A stretch of 64,000 nt of DNA from Cepaea nemoralis (GCA_014155875.1 JACEFZ010015048.1:124001-188000), one strand, 5' to 3'. Shown: positions 8,283-18,390, counted from the first letter of the stretch. Numbers and translations: made by a program. The notes: generated by a model not told the origin, from the letters alone.

Positions 8283-8802
8283 ATGTATTGCCTGCGCTGT
8301 AAGAAGCAGACTCCTACGCTGGAGGAGTCGGAGGTCGTGCTGAAAAATCGTCGAATAACCAGGCGCGGCCTCTGTGAAGTTTGCTGGTGCTAAGAAGAGC
8401 CAGATTGTTGGTATGGGGCTCCTCAACAAAGCACTGAATATGTTGCCTTTGCCTGAGCTGCATATGAGGCTGCCTGAGGGCGTCAGCTCTGAGGATGTTC
8501 CTGGAGGCTCGTTCCAGAATACAGGGAAATATAGCTACTGTGGCCCTTTCACTAAACTAGATAAGCGGATGGCCCAAGGCTATGAGGGGGTCAACACACT
8601 CGACCGCGCCTGCAAGGCTCACGACATTGCTTATGCGGCTCATAGCGATACAGCTAACCGCAACGTTGCTGATGATGTCCTAGCCGCGGCGGCTGAAAAT
8701 ATTGCAGCATCTGCCCCCGACTGGGAGAGTCGCGATGCCCGCATAGTCTCGGCCCTGATGTCTGCCAAGAGCCGCTTTGGTATGGGTGCGCCCTCGTTTT
8801 GA
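8283..8802 (+). CDS. Cys4 ribbon plus parvovirus-type phospholipase A2 protein, frameshifted
   Basis: The first 36 codons (MYCLRCKKQTP and CEVC) give a Cys4 ribbon close to the one in the next gene (DUF5679-like). The frame then hits a TAA at 8391, while an overlapping frame from about 8384 to 8802 carries a KSQIV motif, a linker, and the secreted-phospholipase core: YCGPFTKLDKR (calcium loop, usually YCGPGTKL), then DRACKAHDIAYAAH with the catalytic His-Asp pair. This is the arrangement found in parvovirus VP1 phospholipase domains, which breach endosomal membranes during entry. A single-base indel near 8384 explains the break, as the neighbour keeps ribbon and KSQIV in one frame. The Gly-to-Phe change in the calcium loop may affect activity. 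Confidence 0.8.
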
Positions 8803-8829
8803 ATATATAGACATCTGTAGTATATCAAT

Positions 8830-9039
8830 ATGTATTGTTTTCGGTGTAAGAGACAGACCCCCACTAAGGGTGGGACGATTAGCAGGATGAAGAATGGGCG
8901 GTCGGTTAAGCGTGGCACCTGCATTGTGTGTGGTGGAAGGAAGAGTCAGATTGTTAGTGGGAAAGGAATCATCTTTGGGCCCAAGTCACCAATCAAGGAC
9001 ATCCCCGTCTTGGGCTCCCTCTTGGGATGGCTGTTATAG
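8830..9039 (+). CDS. small Cys4 ribbon protein (DUF5679-like) with hydrophobic tail
   Basis: 69 residues: two Cys pairs (YCFRC and CIVC) bracket a basic loop (MKNGRSVKRGT), followed by GRKSQIV and a short tail ending PVLGSLLGWLL that could insert into a membrane. The ribbon and KSQIV segment match those at the start of the preceding phospholipase gene, so the two are likely tandem duplicates with different C-terminal parts. Similar ribbons occur in phages and Polintons, where the role is not known. A TATATAGACATC stretch lies just upstream, and the integrase gene follows 25 bases later. Confidence 0.7.
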   Translation: MYCFRCKRQTPTKGGTISRMKNGRSVKRGTCIVCGGRKSQIVSGKGIIFGPKSPIKDIPVLGSLLGWLL

Positions 9040-9064
9040 AGATATGTGATATGGTCTTACAATA

Positions 9065-10079
9065 ATGGAGCGTGTTTACTACAGCCCGCAAGGTTATTGG
9101 AAAGGACATTCAGCTGTGAAGAAGTTGGCTGCTGCGGCTAAGGTCAGTGAGACTGAGGCTAGGGAGTGGCTTCAGAAGCAGGCTATCTGGCAAATCTACC
9201 TGCCGCGGCCTCGCTATATTCCACGACCCCACATCGCCGAGTCCACACCGAATGCTGTCCATCAAGCAGATCTTTTGTTTCTCCCACATGATCGCGTTGG
9301 TTCTGGCCGCACGGCCAGGACCTATAGGTATGCCTTGACGGTGGTCGATGTTGCCTCGCGCTATAAGGAGGCTGAGCCGCTAACAGACAAGAGTAGCGAC
9401 GCGGTCGCATCAGCGCTTGGACGGATCTATAAACGCGGGCCGCTCAGGTGGCCTAATCTTTTGCAGATTGACCCCGGGCGGGAGTTTATGGGTGCTGTCA
9501 GTCAGCTGGTGGCTAAGCATAAGACACAGGTACGTCGTGGGCAGGCTGGGAACCATCGTCAGCAGGCTATTGTCGAGCGGTTCAATCGCACTCTGGCAGA
9601 GAGACTGTTCGGGGCCCAATATGCCCAGGAGTTGTTGCTCGCTGCCCGAGGCTCAGATGAACGGTCGGTCGAATGGGTGAGAGCTCTGCCCCAGGTAGTC
9701 GCTGCGATCAATAATGAGGTGACTCGTTTGACTGGTAGGAAGCCGGCTGAGGCAATTAAGGATTCGTCCGTCTCCCACGCTCCAGCCGCGCCATGCCCGC
9801 CGCGCTATCGGGCGTAAGGAACCGGTGATTCCAGCCGACTCGCAGGTCAGGTATCTCTATTCGGCGGGCGAGCTTGAAGGGGGCCTGCGTCGGGCCACTG
9901 ATCCTACATGGTCGCTGACCTTGCACAGGATTAGTCATATCACCCAGCAAGAGGGACAGCCCACTCTTTACTACCTGGTGGATGGGCCGGCTCGTGGTTT
10001 TGTGCGCGAGGAGCTGCTCATTGCTCCTCCAGACACACAGCTACCCCCTAGCAGGATTCTAGGAAACCGTAGGCCCTAG
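9065..10079 (+). CDS. RVE (retroviral-type) integrase, C-terminal frameshift
   Basis: The first frame (9065-9817) holds the DDE integrase core: Asp69 in HQADLLFLP, Asp136 in QIDPGREFMG and Glu171 in IVERFNRTLAE, giving a 34-residue gap between the second Asp and Glu. The sequence VVDVASRYKEAEPL between them is characteristic of Polinton integrases. An N-terminal helix region (KKLAAAAKVSETEAREWL) precedes it. The frame stops at 9817, and an overlapping frame open to 10079 carries the small beta C-terminal domain (SQVRYLYSAGELEGG, TLYYLVDG), so one indel lies at about 9770-9820. The enzyme inserts the element into host DNA. It converges on the polymerase gene, and the two ends overlap by 32 bases. 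Confidence 0.9.
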
Positions 10080-13000
10080 TGTTGATACCATCAGCACAAA
10101 TCCACTTTTTCGTGTCCATGGGGCTCAGAGATGTTTTGTTCATCTCATAAACTCCTATCTGGTGGCCCTTGCTTCGGATGGCAACCTGTGTGTGTTTGTA
10201 TTCACGCTGGCTGAACAGACTGTCCTTGTAGTGTTCGTGTCTGAGGTCCTTCTTCACAACTGTCCGAGCCACTCCTTTGGCTTTCTTGATGTTGGTGGCC
10301 TCCTCTAGGATTGAGTACATCTTTGGTCTGAGACCGACGAACTCGGCTATCGAACGACCATTGCACTCGTCTTTGAATTTGCCGACCACCTTTTTATTCG
10401 CAGTCGAATGGTTGGGGTGGTCACGCGGATAATCAGAGAAGTCGTACCAGTCAGGGTGGGCCTTCATGTCTGCGTACACATCCTCAGTCTCCACCTGAAG
10501 TAGAAGGGAGTCAGTATCTGTGTAGCAGAGCTGGAGTCTATTACCGTATTGGGGTTTAAGCCGGTTGTACCAGAAGTCGTACATGAGATGCTTGGATAGG
10601 TCCAGGATGGCCTGCCCACAATAGACGGGTTTATTCAGCTGGACCTTGTTCTTGATGCTGTGCACCGCCACCAGTCCACCGTTGAAGATTCTACACGATT
10701 CGTAGTTGGGGCTGGCGATTAATTTTCGGAGTCGATCAGTCTCGGCGCCTCTGACAAGGTTGACTCTGATACGCTTGCGAACATTCTCCATACTCTTCCC
10801 GAAGACGGCATTGTTCATCAGCTTGAAGAAGTCCTTCTCAAATTCTGATTTGGCTTGGGCTCGTAGAGAGGTGTTCATCTCTATGTAGGGCTTCATCCAT
10901 TGGGACTGATTGAACTTGATGGCTCGGTGGATCTGGGTGACCTCTAGACCGAGGCTGTGATAGAGTTTGAGATTGCGGTAGTGGACGACGTATCGCTCCT
11001 TGTTGTGGAGGTGAGGTACCAGCTTTGTTTGCTCCGTGAACTTACCCCCCAGTTTGTTCTGGAGCTCGCGCTGATAGCTGCTCAACCAGGCCTCGGGGAC
11101 GGTCATGGTTTCTGGAGCTAGTGGATAGTCGCTGTGGGCTTCATGTAGATGTGCTGGGTACTTCATAGTCAACCTCAACAAGCCATCCCTCTGGGGCGTT
11201 GTCGGGGGTGTTGAGTACCTCCTCGAGAGTTGGATTGGCCCATTGGAACCCGCCGGTGGGGAGGTATTCCATCATGGCCCATCCATACAGGTTATTTGCA
11301 TCGAGGTACATGATCCATGAATTGGGTGTTGTGGGGTCATAGTCTGAAGTCTTGGGGTTGTTGGCCTTAGCATACCTCTTGGAGACCATGGCCACACCTC
11401 CTCGGAGACCCTTCTCAAAGAGGAGGTGCATATCCAAGTCGGTTAGGAGCTCGAGTTGCACCTTCGTCTTTTTTAGGAGTGCGTCCCATGCCAGGCCGGG
11501 TGCACTGATGTAGTGGGCTGGGTCGAGCTGATATACCTCCATGCAGGTGTCTCGGAATGCCTCGAACATATCAGCCAACAGACCGACGTCTGTTTTCAGG
11601 TATAGGTCATGGTAGCCTCCGAGTGTTTTACAATCGAGCTCCTGCCACACTTTCTGGGCGTGGGCATAATCAGAGTCACTGATTCCTTCTCGGGTGAGCT
11701 TGCTGTAGAATGCCTCTTTGGGTGGTAGGCGGTCCTCTGCAAAGCGCTCGAAGCTGTCCATATATTCGTAGGGGTATACACCCTTGCGGAGAAGGAGATG
11801 TGACTGACTCTGGCTTAGCGTGGTCCTGAACTTACTCATTAAGACAGCCCAGGGGGTGTGCTTCTCAGTGTTGCACGTCTCACATCTTGAGATTATGTCG
11901 TTGCCTCTACGTGTCAGAGCCATTGATTTGCCACAGTGTGTCAGCTCGCTGAGGTTCCCTACCAGGGTGTCTAGAGAGCTATTCATGAACTGTAGGCTGT
12001 CAATGAATTGCAGCTGTCCGATGGTGAAGGAGGCGTACTTCTCTAGGGTGTTTGGTATGCAGGTGATTGTTGTGTTGTCTACTTGTTTGGTTTGCCATTG
12101 GCCGTTTTTCTTCTTCTTGTAGACTGTTCTTTTTCCCCAGTCCAGACGGCCGGCCGCTTGCATGATGATGTGGGAGTCGTATCCTCTGAGGTTGTGAAAG
12201 ACTACAGGTATCCTCAGCTTGTCTCTATTGATGCGCCATGCCAGATTACAGACATTGTGGGCTGCACCCCGGTATTTGCCTGTAATATGGCAGTGGTCTC
12301 TCACCTTGTCCTCCTCCAGCGGCTCTTTACAGATGTGGCAGGTGGTGGCGGAGGCAAAGTCTTCACGGTCTTTTTGCCCCAGCACCATCAGAGCCGGCCG
12401 CTGTAACTTGTGGTGGATGGTGGCCTGCTCTTGTCCCAAGCGTTTGAGGAATTCATCGGCAGCATCCTCCCCTCGATATACGACAGGGTTTGAGGTGAGG
12501 CCGTCGCAGCGTACAATGGTGTAGCCGAAGCCACAGGGGGGCTGCTGGGCAAGCTGTCGCGTGTTGCTCTGGCTTGGATCCATTGCCGCACCATGTACTG
12601 GAACGTTCAAGGTCTCAAAGTCTGCGTATATGATGTATGGTGCCCTCATCTGTTTCTGGAGGGACTTGAAATTCATCTTTCCCTCTTTAGGCATGACATT
12701 CACCTGACAGGCTGTGTTGATACCTTGACAGAGTGGTACATGTTGGTCCAAGGTTTCCTGAGAGGAGTGTACATGGAGACAGTTGAGACATGGATACTTC
12801 TTACCCTCATGTTTGCTGTTTCCATACAGAAGCCGCCCCACATCCTTGACCCAGACATAGTGTCTATTCTCATCCTTGCGTAGGAGCATGAGGTTGATTT
12901 GGGTGCGCTGGAGTTTGTTGGTTCGGAGTATGGTCGGTCCTTCTTTCCACCCAAAGACCCGGATGGCTATGGTAGGATTCTGTTTTTCAAACTTAGCAAT

Positions 13001-13435
13001 ACTGGATAGCTGCACAGGGAACTCGATTCCTTCAAAGTTTAGCTCTCCCAGGTGGGCTCTATAATTGTTGAGCCTATCAGGATGCTCTCCATGTGCTACT
13101 GGGTAGAGTGCTGAGAGTATGGCCCATTCAAAGCAGCGGTTGTCCTCATTCTTTACATTCACAACACTACGTGGTGGAATGAAGCTGGGAGTCGCGAAGT
13201 AGCTAGAGCCTCGGAATGGTTGGTATTTTACTATGTAGAGGTCGAGCTGCACACACTCATCATAGGCCCAATCAGAGCCCCTGTAGGTGAAGCATTCACT
13301 GTCAGCGAATATCTTGGCTATGGCCAGGTCCAGCCCCTCATCAATATCCCCCTCATGCAGTACTTCATAGTTCCTGCTTCCATGGGCGGCGATGGCAGTA
13401 ATCTGTTCACCTTCTGGGGTGGTAGCGAGAGTATT
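10048..13435 (-). CDS. protein-primed family B DNA polymerase, frameshifted, start unresolved
   Basis: Two minus-strand frames make one polymerase of about 1,100 residues, the normal Polinton length. The first carries the N-terminal region (NRCFEWAILSALYP), Cys/His clusters, ExoI (YADFETLN), ExoII (FHNLRGYDSH), ExoIII (LYLKTDVGLL) and palm motif A (YLDANNLYGWAM). The second carries motif B (KLMNNAVFGKSMEN) and motif C (YTDTDS). The frame changes between about 11141 and 11181. Upstream of the GTG at 13252 the frame stays open to 13435 with plausible sequence but no ATG; an ATG near 13447 is in another frame, so a second break near the start is possible. It replicates the linear genome from a protein-primed terminus. 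Confidence 0.92.
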
Positions 13436-13458
13436 TTAGATGGAGATACAGCTGCATT

Positions 13459-13977
13459 TTAACAGCTGCCATAATCCCCCAACCCTTTTACCACCAGGGC
13501 TTTGATGGCGGGCTCCATCGAAATCATAAATGTTGCAGGCTCTTCATAGCCGCTACCTTCTGGGACGATTGCTTCATATTTTCTCAGGCTCCCCTCAATC
13601 TCCCGGGCGAGTTTCAATTCAGGCGCGTTGCGAATTAAAGCAGCCTCCATCTCAACCACTTCATCTCGCACACTATCAGCTCGGGCAAGGAACTCTGCTT
13701 CGAGGTCGGCGTGGCGTTGAGCACGCTGCCGGGCGCGGTGTCGTCGCTCGGCGACGATCGCGGCTCGGTCCGCGGCGGTGCCGTGTACAAATCTCAGAGC
13801 GGTGGTAATCCCTGCTTCAAGTCGTGCCCCATGTAGATTGGGGTTCTTCTCGAGCAGGGAGGCCCTAGCCATCTCACGCGCTCTGGATATTTCCCCCTCA
13901 AGAACGGCCTTCCTCCTCCCACTGTATGGCATGCCATACTCGCGGGCTTGCTGTTTCAGCTGAACCAGCGTAGGCAT
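13459..13977 (-). CDS. SAP-like and coiled-coil protein
   Basis: 172 residues from the ATG at 13977 (MPTLVQLKQQAREYGMPYSG). Residues about 3-38 fit a SAP-type helix-turn-helix (LVQLKQQAREYGMPYSGRR then AVLEGEI), a fold that binds AT-rich DNA. Residues about 80-130 form a strongly charged Arg/Ala/Glu coil (RHRARQRAQRHADLEAEFLA). It lies just upstream of the polymerase on the same strand, 24 bases from the last open codon of that frame. A DNA-binding replication accessory role is inference from the SAP pattern and position. The ORF is intact. Confidence 0.62.
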   Translation of the reverse strand: MPTLVQLKQQAREYGMPYSGRRKAVLEGEISRAREMARASLLEKNPNLHGARLEAGITTALRFVHGTAADRAAIVAERRHRARQRAQRHADLEAEFLARADSVRDEVVEMEAALIRNAPELKLAREIEGSLRKYEAIVPEGSGYEEPATFMISMEPAIKALVVKGLGDYGSC

Positions 13978-14059
13978 GGCTAAATACACAGATCCGTCAG
14001 TCTCTAACAAGGCTGGTGTGTAAGTACACTGATGACTTCACCTCTCTCTAATTGAAAGT

Positions 14060-14338
14060 TCAATCCACTATAATCTTAGCAATTCGACGAATCTCTGCAT
14101 TATAGTCCTTTACATTCTCTTCGTACCAGATTCGGTGATACTCCTTGTCATATCCACATTCTTTGCATAGTTCTAGGAGGTTGTTGACCCCCTTCCCACA
14201 TTTCCGACATGGTTTAATAAATGAACCCTTCCGTATTAGCACTGCATGGACTTTGCAGTAGTCCCTCATACAGCTTCGATTGCAGGGCTCCGTGGAATGT
14301 AGCCGTAGCCACTTACAGTTGTTCTTCGCGGTGCGCAT
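14060..14338 (-). CDS. zinc-knuckle protein, right copy
   Basis: 92 residues: NNCKWLRLH, CNRSCMRDYCKVH, CRKCG and CKECG clusters, then an acidic and basic helical tail. The order and spacing match the two plus-strand genes at 189 and 992, so the family is present at both ends of the element and points inward on each side. The ORF is intact. Function is unknown. The Cys/His layout suggests two metal sites. Confidence 0.72.
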   Translation of the reverse strand: MRTAKNNCKWLRLHSTEPCNRSCMRDYCKVHAVLIRKGSFIKPCRKCGKGVNNLLELCKECGYDKEYHRIWYEENVKDYNAEIRRIAKIIVD

Positions 14339-14551
14339 CTTGGTATGTCTGCGGATGATACCCTCTAAATCAGCGGCTCGGTCGCCTGTAGGCGACCCGT
14401 GTGTGCGCTCCGGGACGGTTCACCGCTTGGTGTGCGCCCCGGGGCCTAGGGGGGCGGGGCCCCGGGGGGTTGGATCCCTAGGGGGCTGTTGTTTTGGCGC
14501 TCCTGTGGTGCCCCGACCCTTTTGGCCCCAAAGCCCCCTTATACATCTACT
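14339..14551. repeat. probable right terminal inverted repeat region of the Polinton, GC-rich with hairpins
   Basis: Beyond the last gene lie a perfect 8 bp stem (GGTCGCCT with AGGCGACC at about 14384-14401) and a G/C-only block at about 14435-14475 that can fold on itself. The sequence turns AT-rich after about 14550. Read inward from 14551 it begins AGTAGATGTATAAGGG, matching the usual AG start of Polinton ends. The partner repeat is outside the window, so the repeat itself is not shown. Confidence 0.5.
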
Positions 14552-15146
14552 GAACAGATTCGATACCTAGGCTTTTTGCTTGCCAAAGTGAGGGATGATT
14601 GGCCACCTATTCCTCCCTGCTCTCAGTCTACAAAATGTGATGTCACTATCACATCACAGTCCCACATTAGAAAAATGCTATGGGACAAAAGATGGAAAAA
14701 GACATTCTTCATTGGCATTTGGCCATTATTATACGAAGAGAAAAACTGGAACATACTGTAACAGCTGCAGGGGATTTACAGGAAAAGAAACACGGGAAGA
14801 CAGTAAAAGAAAATTCTTGATAGTCTTTCGCCGCTACATTAAAAATTGACACAAACTGATACATACTATGAAAGATCATGAGATATGGAGAATTGTTATC
14901 ACCCATATCAGACAGCCTGGTACCTGATAATGATCTGTGTCGTAGTTTCTGCGTCATCTAAGCAGAGTAATAATCCGATCCACTATCCAAGTGTGGGGGA
15001 GAGGCATGACATCACCAAGCTCCAACAGAAAATGCACTGCGACAATACTGACACTATTTAAAAGTGGCACTAGCCAGGTTTCTGAACTTGATGACGCTCC
15101 AAGCCCTGGCAGTACAATTAAGAAGTTATTAACAACAACCATTTAC
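14552..15146. other. host intron sequence, nothing recognised
   Basis: This AT-rich stretch follows the inferred Polinton end and precedes a host exon on the minus strand. Short open frames on both strands have no recognisable motif. Confidence 0.5.
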
Positions 15147-15261
15147 CTGGTTTCTCAATGGGTTCATCCTCATCAAGGAGATCAAGCACCTGTCTCTTGT
15201 ACTCCTTTTGCCGATCTTGCTCAATATCATTAGTGCTGATTAGCATATTCAATGGCTGCAC
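15147..15261 (-). CDS. internal exon of minus-strand host gene (repeat-bearing membrane protein)
   Basis: Read on the minus strand, a pyrimidine-rich stretch ending TTATTTTAG precedes the exon, and GTAAATGG follows it, as for a normal intron pair. The 115 bases are open in phase 0 and encode VQPLNMLISTNDIEQ, then a charged helix (QDRQKEYKRQVLDLLDEDEP). This phase fits the end of the exon at 19898-20240 (phase 0). The exon leaves phase 1, so at least one more exon must lie further left, beyond or across the Polinton. The protein family is not recognised. Confidence 0.6.
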
Positions 15262-15298
15262 CTAAAATAAGGGGGGGAAAACCATTTTAAAACAAAAT

Positions 15299-15440
15299 AA
15301 TAGAGACCAAGAAGACTGGAGAGATAATACATGTACAGACCTACAAGCACTTGGAATCAACGACTGGCAAGAGAAGGTCCACCAGAGAGACGAATGGAGA
15401 AGGATTGTATTTGCAGCAAAGAACCTCAATGGCTCGGCAC
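15299..15440 (+). mobile_element. LINE 3' fragment (reverse transcriptase ORF tail)
   Basis: The plus strand encodes a segment with LQALGINDWQEKVHQRDEW then RRIVFAAKNLNG and a stop, followed by an AAG-rich tail. This is the common end of LINE ORF2 proteins, in which an ALG-x-W...RDEWR stretch precedes the stop. No other part of the element is present. Confidence 0.6.
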
Positions 15441-15484
15441 GCTGAAGAAGAAGAAGAAAAATATCTACATTTTATTAGAATCTG

Positions 15485-15615
15485 GACATTAAGGTTCTGT
15501 CGCACTGCTAGTGTTGAGTGCATGGAGCGACACTGTGAATTTCGTGTGGAGTGCTTTTACATCTGTCCATCTTCACCTATAACGTGAACTGCATGTTAGG
15601 AAAAATGGCGGCCAG
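15485..15615 (+). repeat. dispersed repeat, copy 1
   Basis: This stretch (GTCGCACTGCTAGTG, GAGCGACACTGTGAATT) matches 27590-27725 with about 75-80 percent identity by eye. A two-copy interspersed repeat, probably SINE-like, explains it. Confidence 0.5.
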
Positions 15616-16255
15616 ACAGTCGCTGAATTAACTGGGTTGCCTTATGCAGTAATGGCCAGTTGCTGGTTTTCTAGAGACTGCCACTTCCATTGACGATGAA
15701 CTGCATTCTTCTAACGGACTTTTGTGTTGGCATTCTGGCAGCAACATTATGCATAGTATACCTATGCGGGCTGTTGGTTTGTCAAGACTCCTGTCTGTTC
15801 CACTTTCCACATGGGGCAGTGAGGAGCATTTTGTGCGATATTCACTGGCACAGGAATGGAGCATTATGGGGACGAACTGTTGCCGTGAAGTTGGAACTGC
15901 GACTAACTAACAAGACTACCTCTGAAGTCAGAGTGGGTTCGCCTGATGGCGAGGGACACTGTTAATAAGGAAAAGCTAATCCACGTGCAAAATTCAGTCC
16001 ATCACTACTAGAATTGGTGTGTATGGACTACGCTTTAGTTCAAAGCGAACGAGCGCAAAAACAAAACAAAAAAACTAACAAGATGTGAACATGTGTGATA
16101 TAATAATTGGCTGGTAAACAGCGCCGCATGTCTCAGAAACTGAAATATTCTGGCCATATTAAATGTCCACAGTGGCTGGGGGGGGGAAGGATGATTGACA
16201 GTATGGTCTCTGGGAGGAGTGGCTGTGTTAGACCAGCATGAAGAGGGTCACAAGA
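15616..16255. other. intron sequence, nothing recognised
   Basis: Mixed-composition sequence with short open frames only. A run of G occurs near 16180. It leads into the 30 bp minisatellite. Confidence 0.45.
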
Positions 16256-16261
16256 TGGTCA

Positions 16262-18390
16262 CTGCCATGTGGGTGTGAGGGTATATGAGACAAGACATGT
16301 GGGCGTGAGGGTATATGAGGTAAGAGATGTGGGTGTGAGGGTATATGTGACAAGACGTGGGTGTGAGGGTATATGTGACAAGACATGTGGGTGTGAGGGT
16401 ATATGTGACAAGACGTGGGTGTGAGGGTATATGTGACAAGACATGTGGGTGTGAGGGTATATGTGACAAGACGTGGGTGTGAGGGTATATGTGACAAGAC
16501 ATGTGGGTGTAAGGGTATATGTGGCAAGACATGTGGGTGTGAGGGTATATGTGACAAGACATGTGGGTGTGAGGGTATATGTGACAAGACGTGGGTGTGA
16601 GGGTATATGTGACAAGACATGTGGGTGTGAGGGTATATGTGACAAGACATGTGGGTGTGAGGGTATATGTGACAAGACATGTGGGTGTGAGGGTATATGT
16701 GACAAGACGTGGGTGTGAGGGTATATGTGACAAGACATGTGGGTGTGAGGGTATATGTGACAAGACATGTGGGTGTGAGGGTATATGTGACAAGACATGT
16801 GGGTGTGAGGGTATATGTGACAAGACGTGGGTGTGAGGGTATATGTGACAAGACATGTGGGTGTGAGGGTATATGTGACAAGACATGTGGGTGTGAGGGT
16901 ATATGTGACAAGACATGTGGGTGTGAGGGTATATGTGGCAAGACATGTGGGTGTGAGGGTATATGTGACAAGACGGGGGTGTGAGGGTATATGTGACAAG
17001 ACATGGGTGTGAGGGTATATGTGACAAGACATGTGGGTGTGAGGGTATATGTGACAAGACATGTGGGTGTGAGGGTATATGTGACAAGACGTGGGTGTGA
17101 GGTATATGTGACAAAGACATGTGGGTGTGAGGGTATATGTGACAAGACATGTGGGTGTGAGGGTATATGTGACAAGACGTGGGTGTGAGGGTATATGTGA
17201 CAAGACATGGGTGTGAGGGTATATGTGACAAGACATGTGGGTGTGAGGGTATATGTGACAAGACGTGGGTGTGAGGGTATATGTGACAAGACATGTGGGT
17301 GTGAGGGTATATGTGACAAGACATGTGGGTGTGAGGGTATATGTGGCAAGACATGTGGGTGTGAGGGTATATGTGACAAGACATGTGGGTGTGAGTTTAT
17401 ATGTGACAAGACATGTGGGTGTGAGGGTATATGTGACATGACGTGGGTGTGAAGGTATATGTGACAAGACATGTGGGTGTGAGGGTATATGTGACAAGAC
17501 ATGTGGGTGTGAGGGTATATGTGACAAGACGTGGGTGTGAGGGTATATGTGACAAGACATGTGGGTGTGAGGGTATATGTGACAAGACATGTGGGTGTGA
17601 GGGTATATGTGACAAGACATGTGGGTGTGAGGGTATATGTGACAAGACGTGGGTGTGAGGGTATATGTGACAAGACATGTGGGTGTGAGGGTATATGTGA
17701 CAAGACATGTGGGTGTGAGGGTATATGTGACAAGACATGTGGGTGTGAGGGTATATGTGACAAGACATGTGGGTGTGAGGGTATATGTGACAAGACATGT
17801 GGGTGTGAGGGTATATGTGACAAGACGTGGGTGTGAGGGTCTATGTGACAAGACATGTGGGTGTGAGGGTATATGTGACAAGACATGTGGGTGTGAGGGT
17901 ATATGTGACAAGACATGTGGGTGTGAGGGTATATGTGACAAGACGTGGGTGTGAGGGTATATGTGACAAGACATGTGGGTGTGAGGGTATATGTGACAAG
18001 ACATGTGGGTGTGAGGGTATATGTGACAAGACATGTGGGTGTGAGGGTATATGTGACAAGACGTGGGTGTGAGGGTATATGTGGCAAGACATGTGGGTGT
18101 GAGGGTATATGTGACAAGACGTGGGTGTGAGGGTATATGTGACAAGACATGGGTGTGAGGGTATATGTGACAAGACATGTGGGTGTGAGGGTATATGTGA
18201 CAAGACATGTGGGTGTGAGGGTATATGTGACAAGACATGTGGGTGTGAGGGTATATGTGACAAGACATGTGGGTGTGAGGGTATATGTGACAAGACGTGG
18301 GTGTGAGGGTATATGTGACAAGACATGTGGGTGTGAGGGTATATGTGACAAGACATGTGGGTGTGAGGGTATATGTGGCAAGAGACGTGG
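16262..18390. repeat. minisatellite, 30 bp and 28 bp units, about 70 copies
   Basis: The unit is ACATGTGGGTGTGAGGGTAT followed by ATGTGACAAG (30 bp), interspersed with a 28 bp form lacking TG (ACGTGGGTGTG...). The two forms alternate in a partly regular pattern, with 3 to 5 long units between short ones. The array is in an intron of the minus-strand host gene. Long open frames here exist only because the unit lacks stops, so no protein is called. Confidence 0.95.

Larger units (their letters stand above)
1..14551. mobile_element. Polinton/Maverick (adintovirus-like) integrated DNA virus, left end outside window
   Basis: The segment encodes the full Polinton hallmark set: protein-primed family B DNA polymerase, RVE integrase, packaging ATPase, adenain-like protease, and major and minor jelly-roll capsid proteins. 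Accessory genes are fibre-like, phospholipase A2 and zinc-ribbon proteins. The gene spacing of a few bases is virus-like and unlike the host exons that follow. The right end is placed near 14551, where a GC-rich block gives way to ordinary AT-rich host DNA. Read inward from there the sequence begins AGTAGATG, in keeping with the usual Polinton AG start. That boundary is inferred, because the left terminal repeat and the target duplication cannot be seen. Frame breaks in several genes show this copy is decayed, or the assembly contains indels. Confidence 0.93.

Noticed and set aside
1..14551. A contaminating free virus contig
   Set aside because: The sequence continues directly into spliced host exons and host-type repeats.
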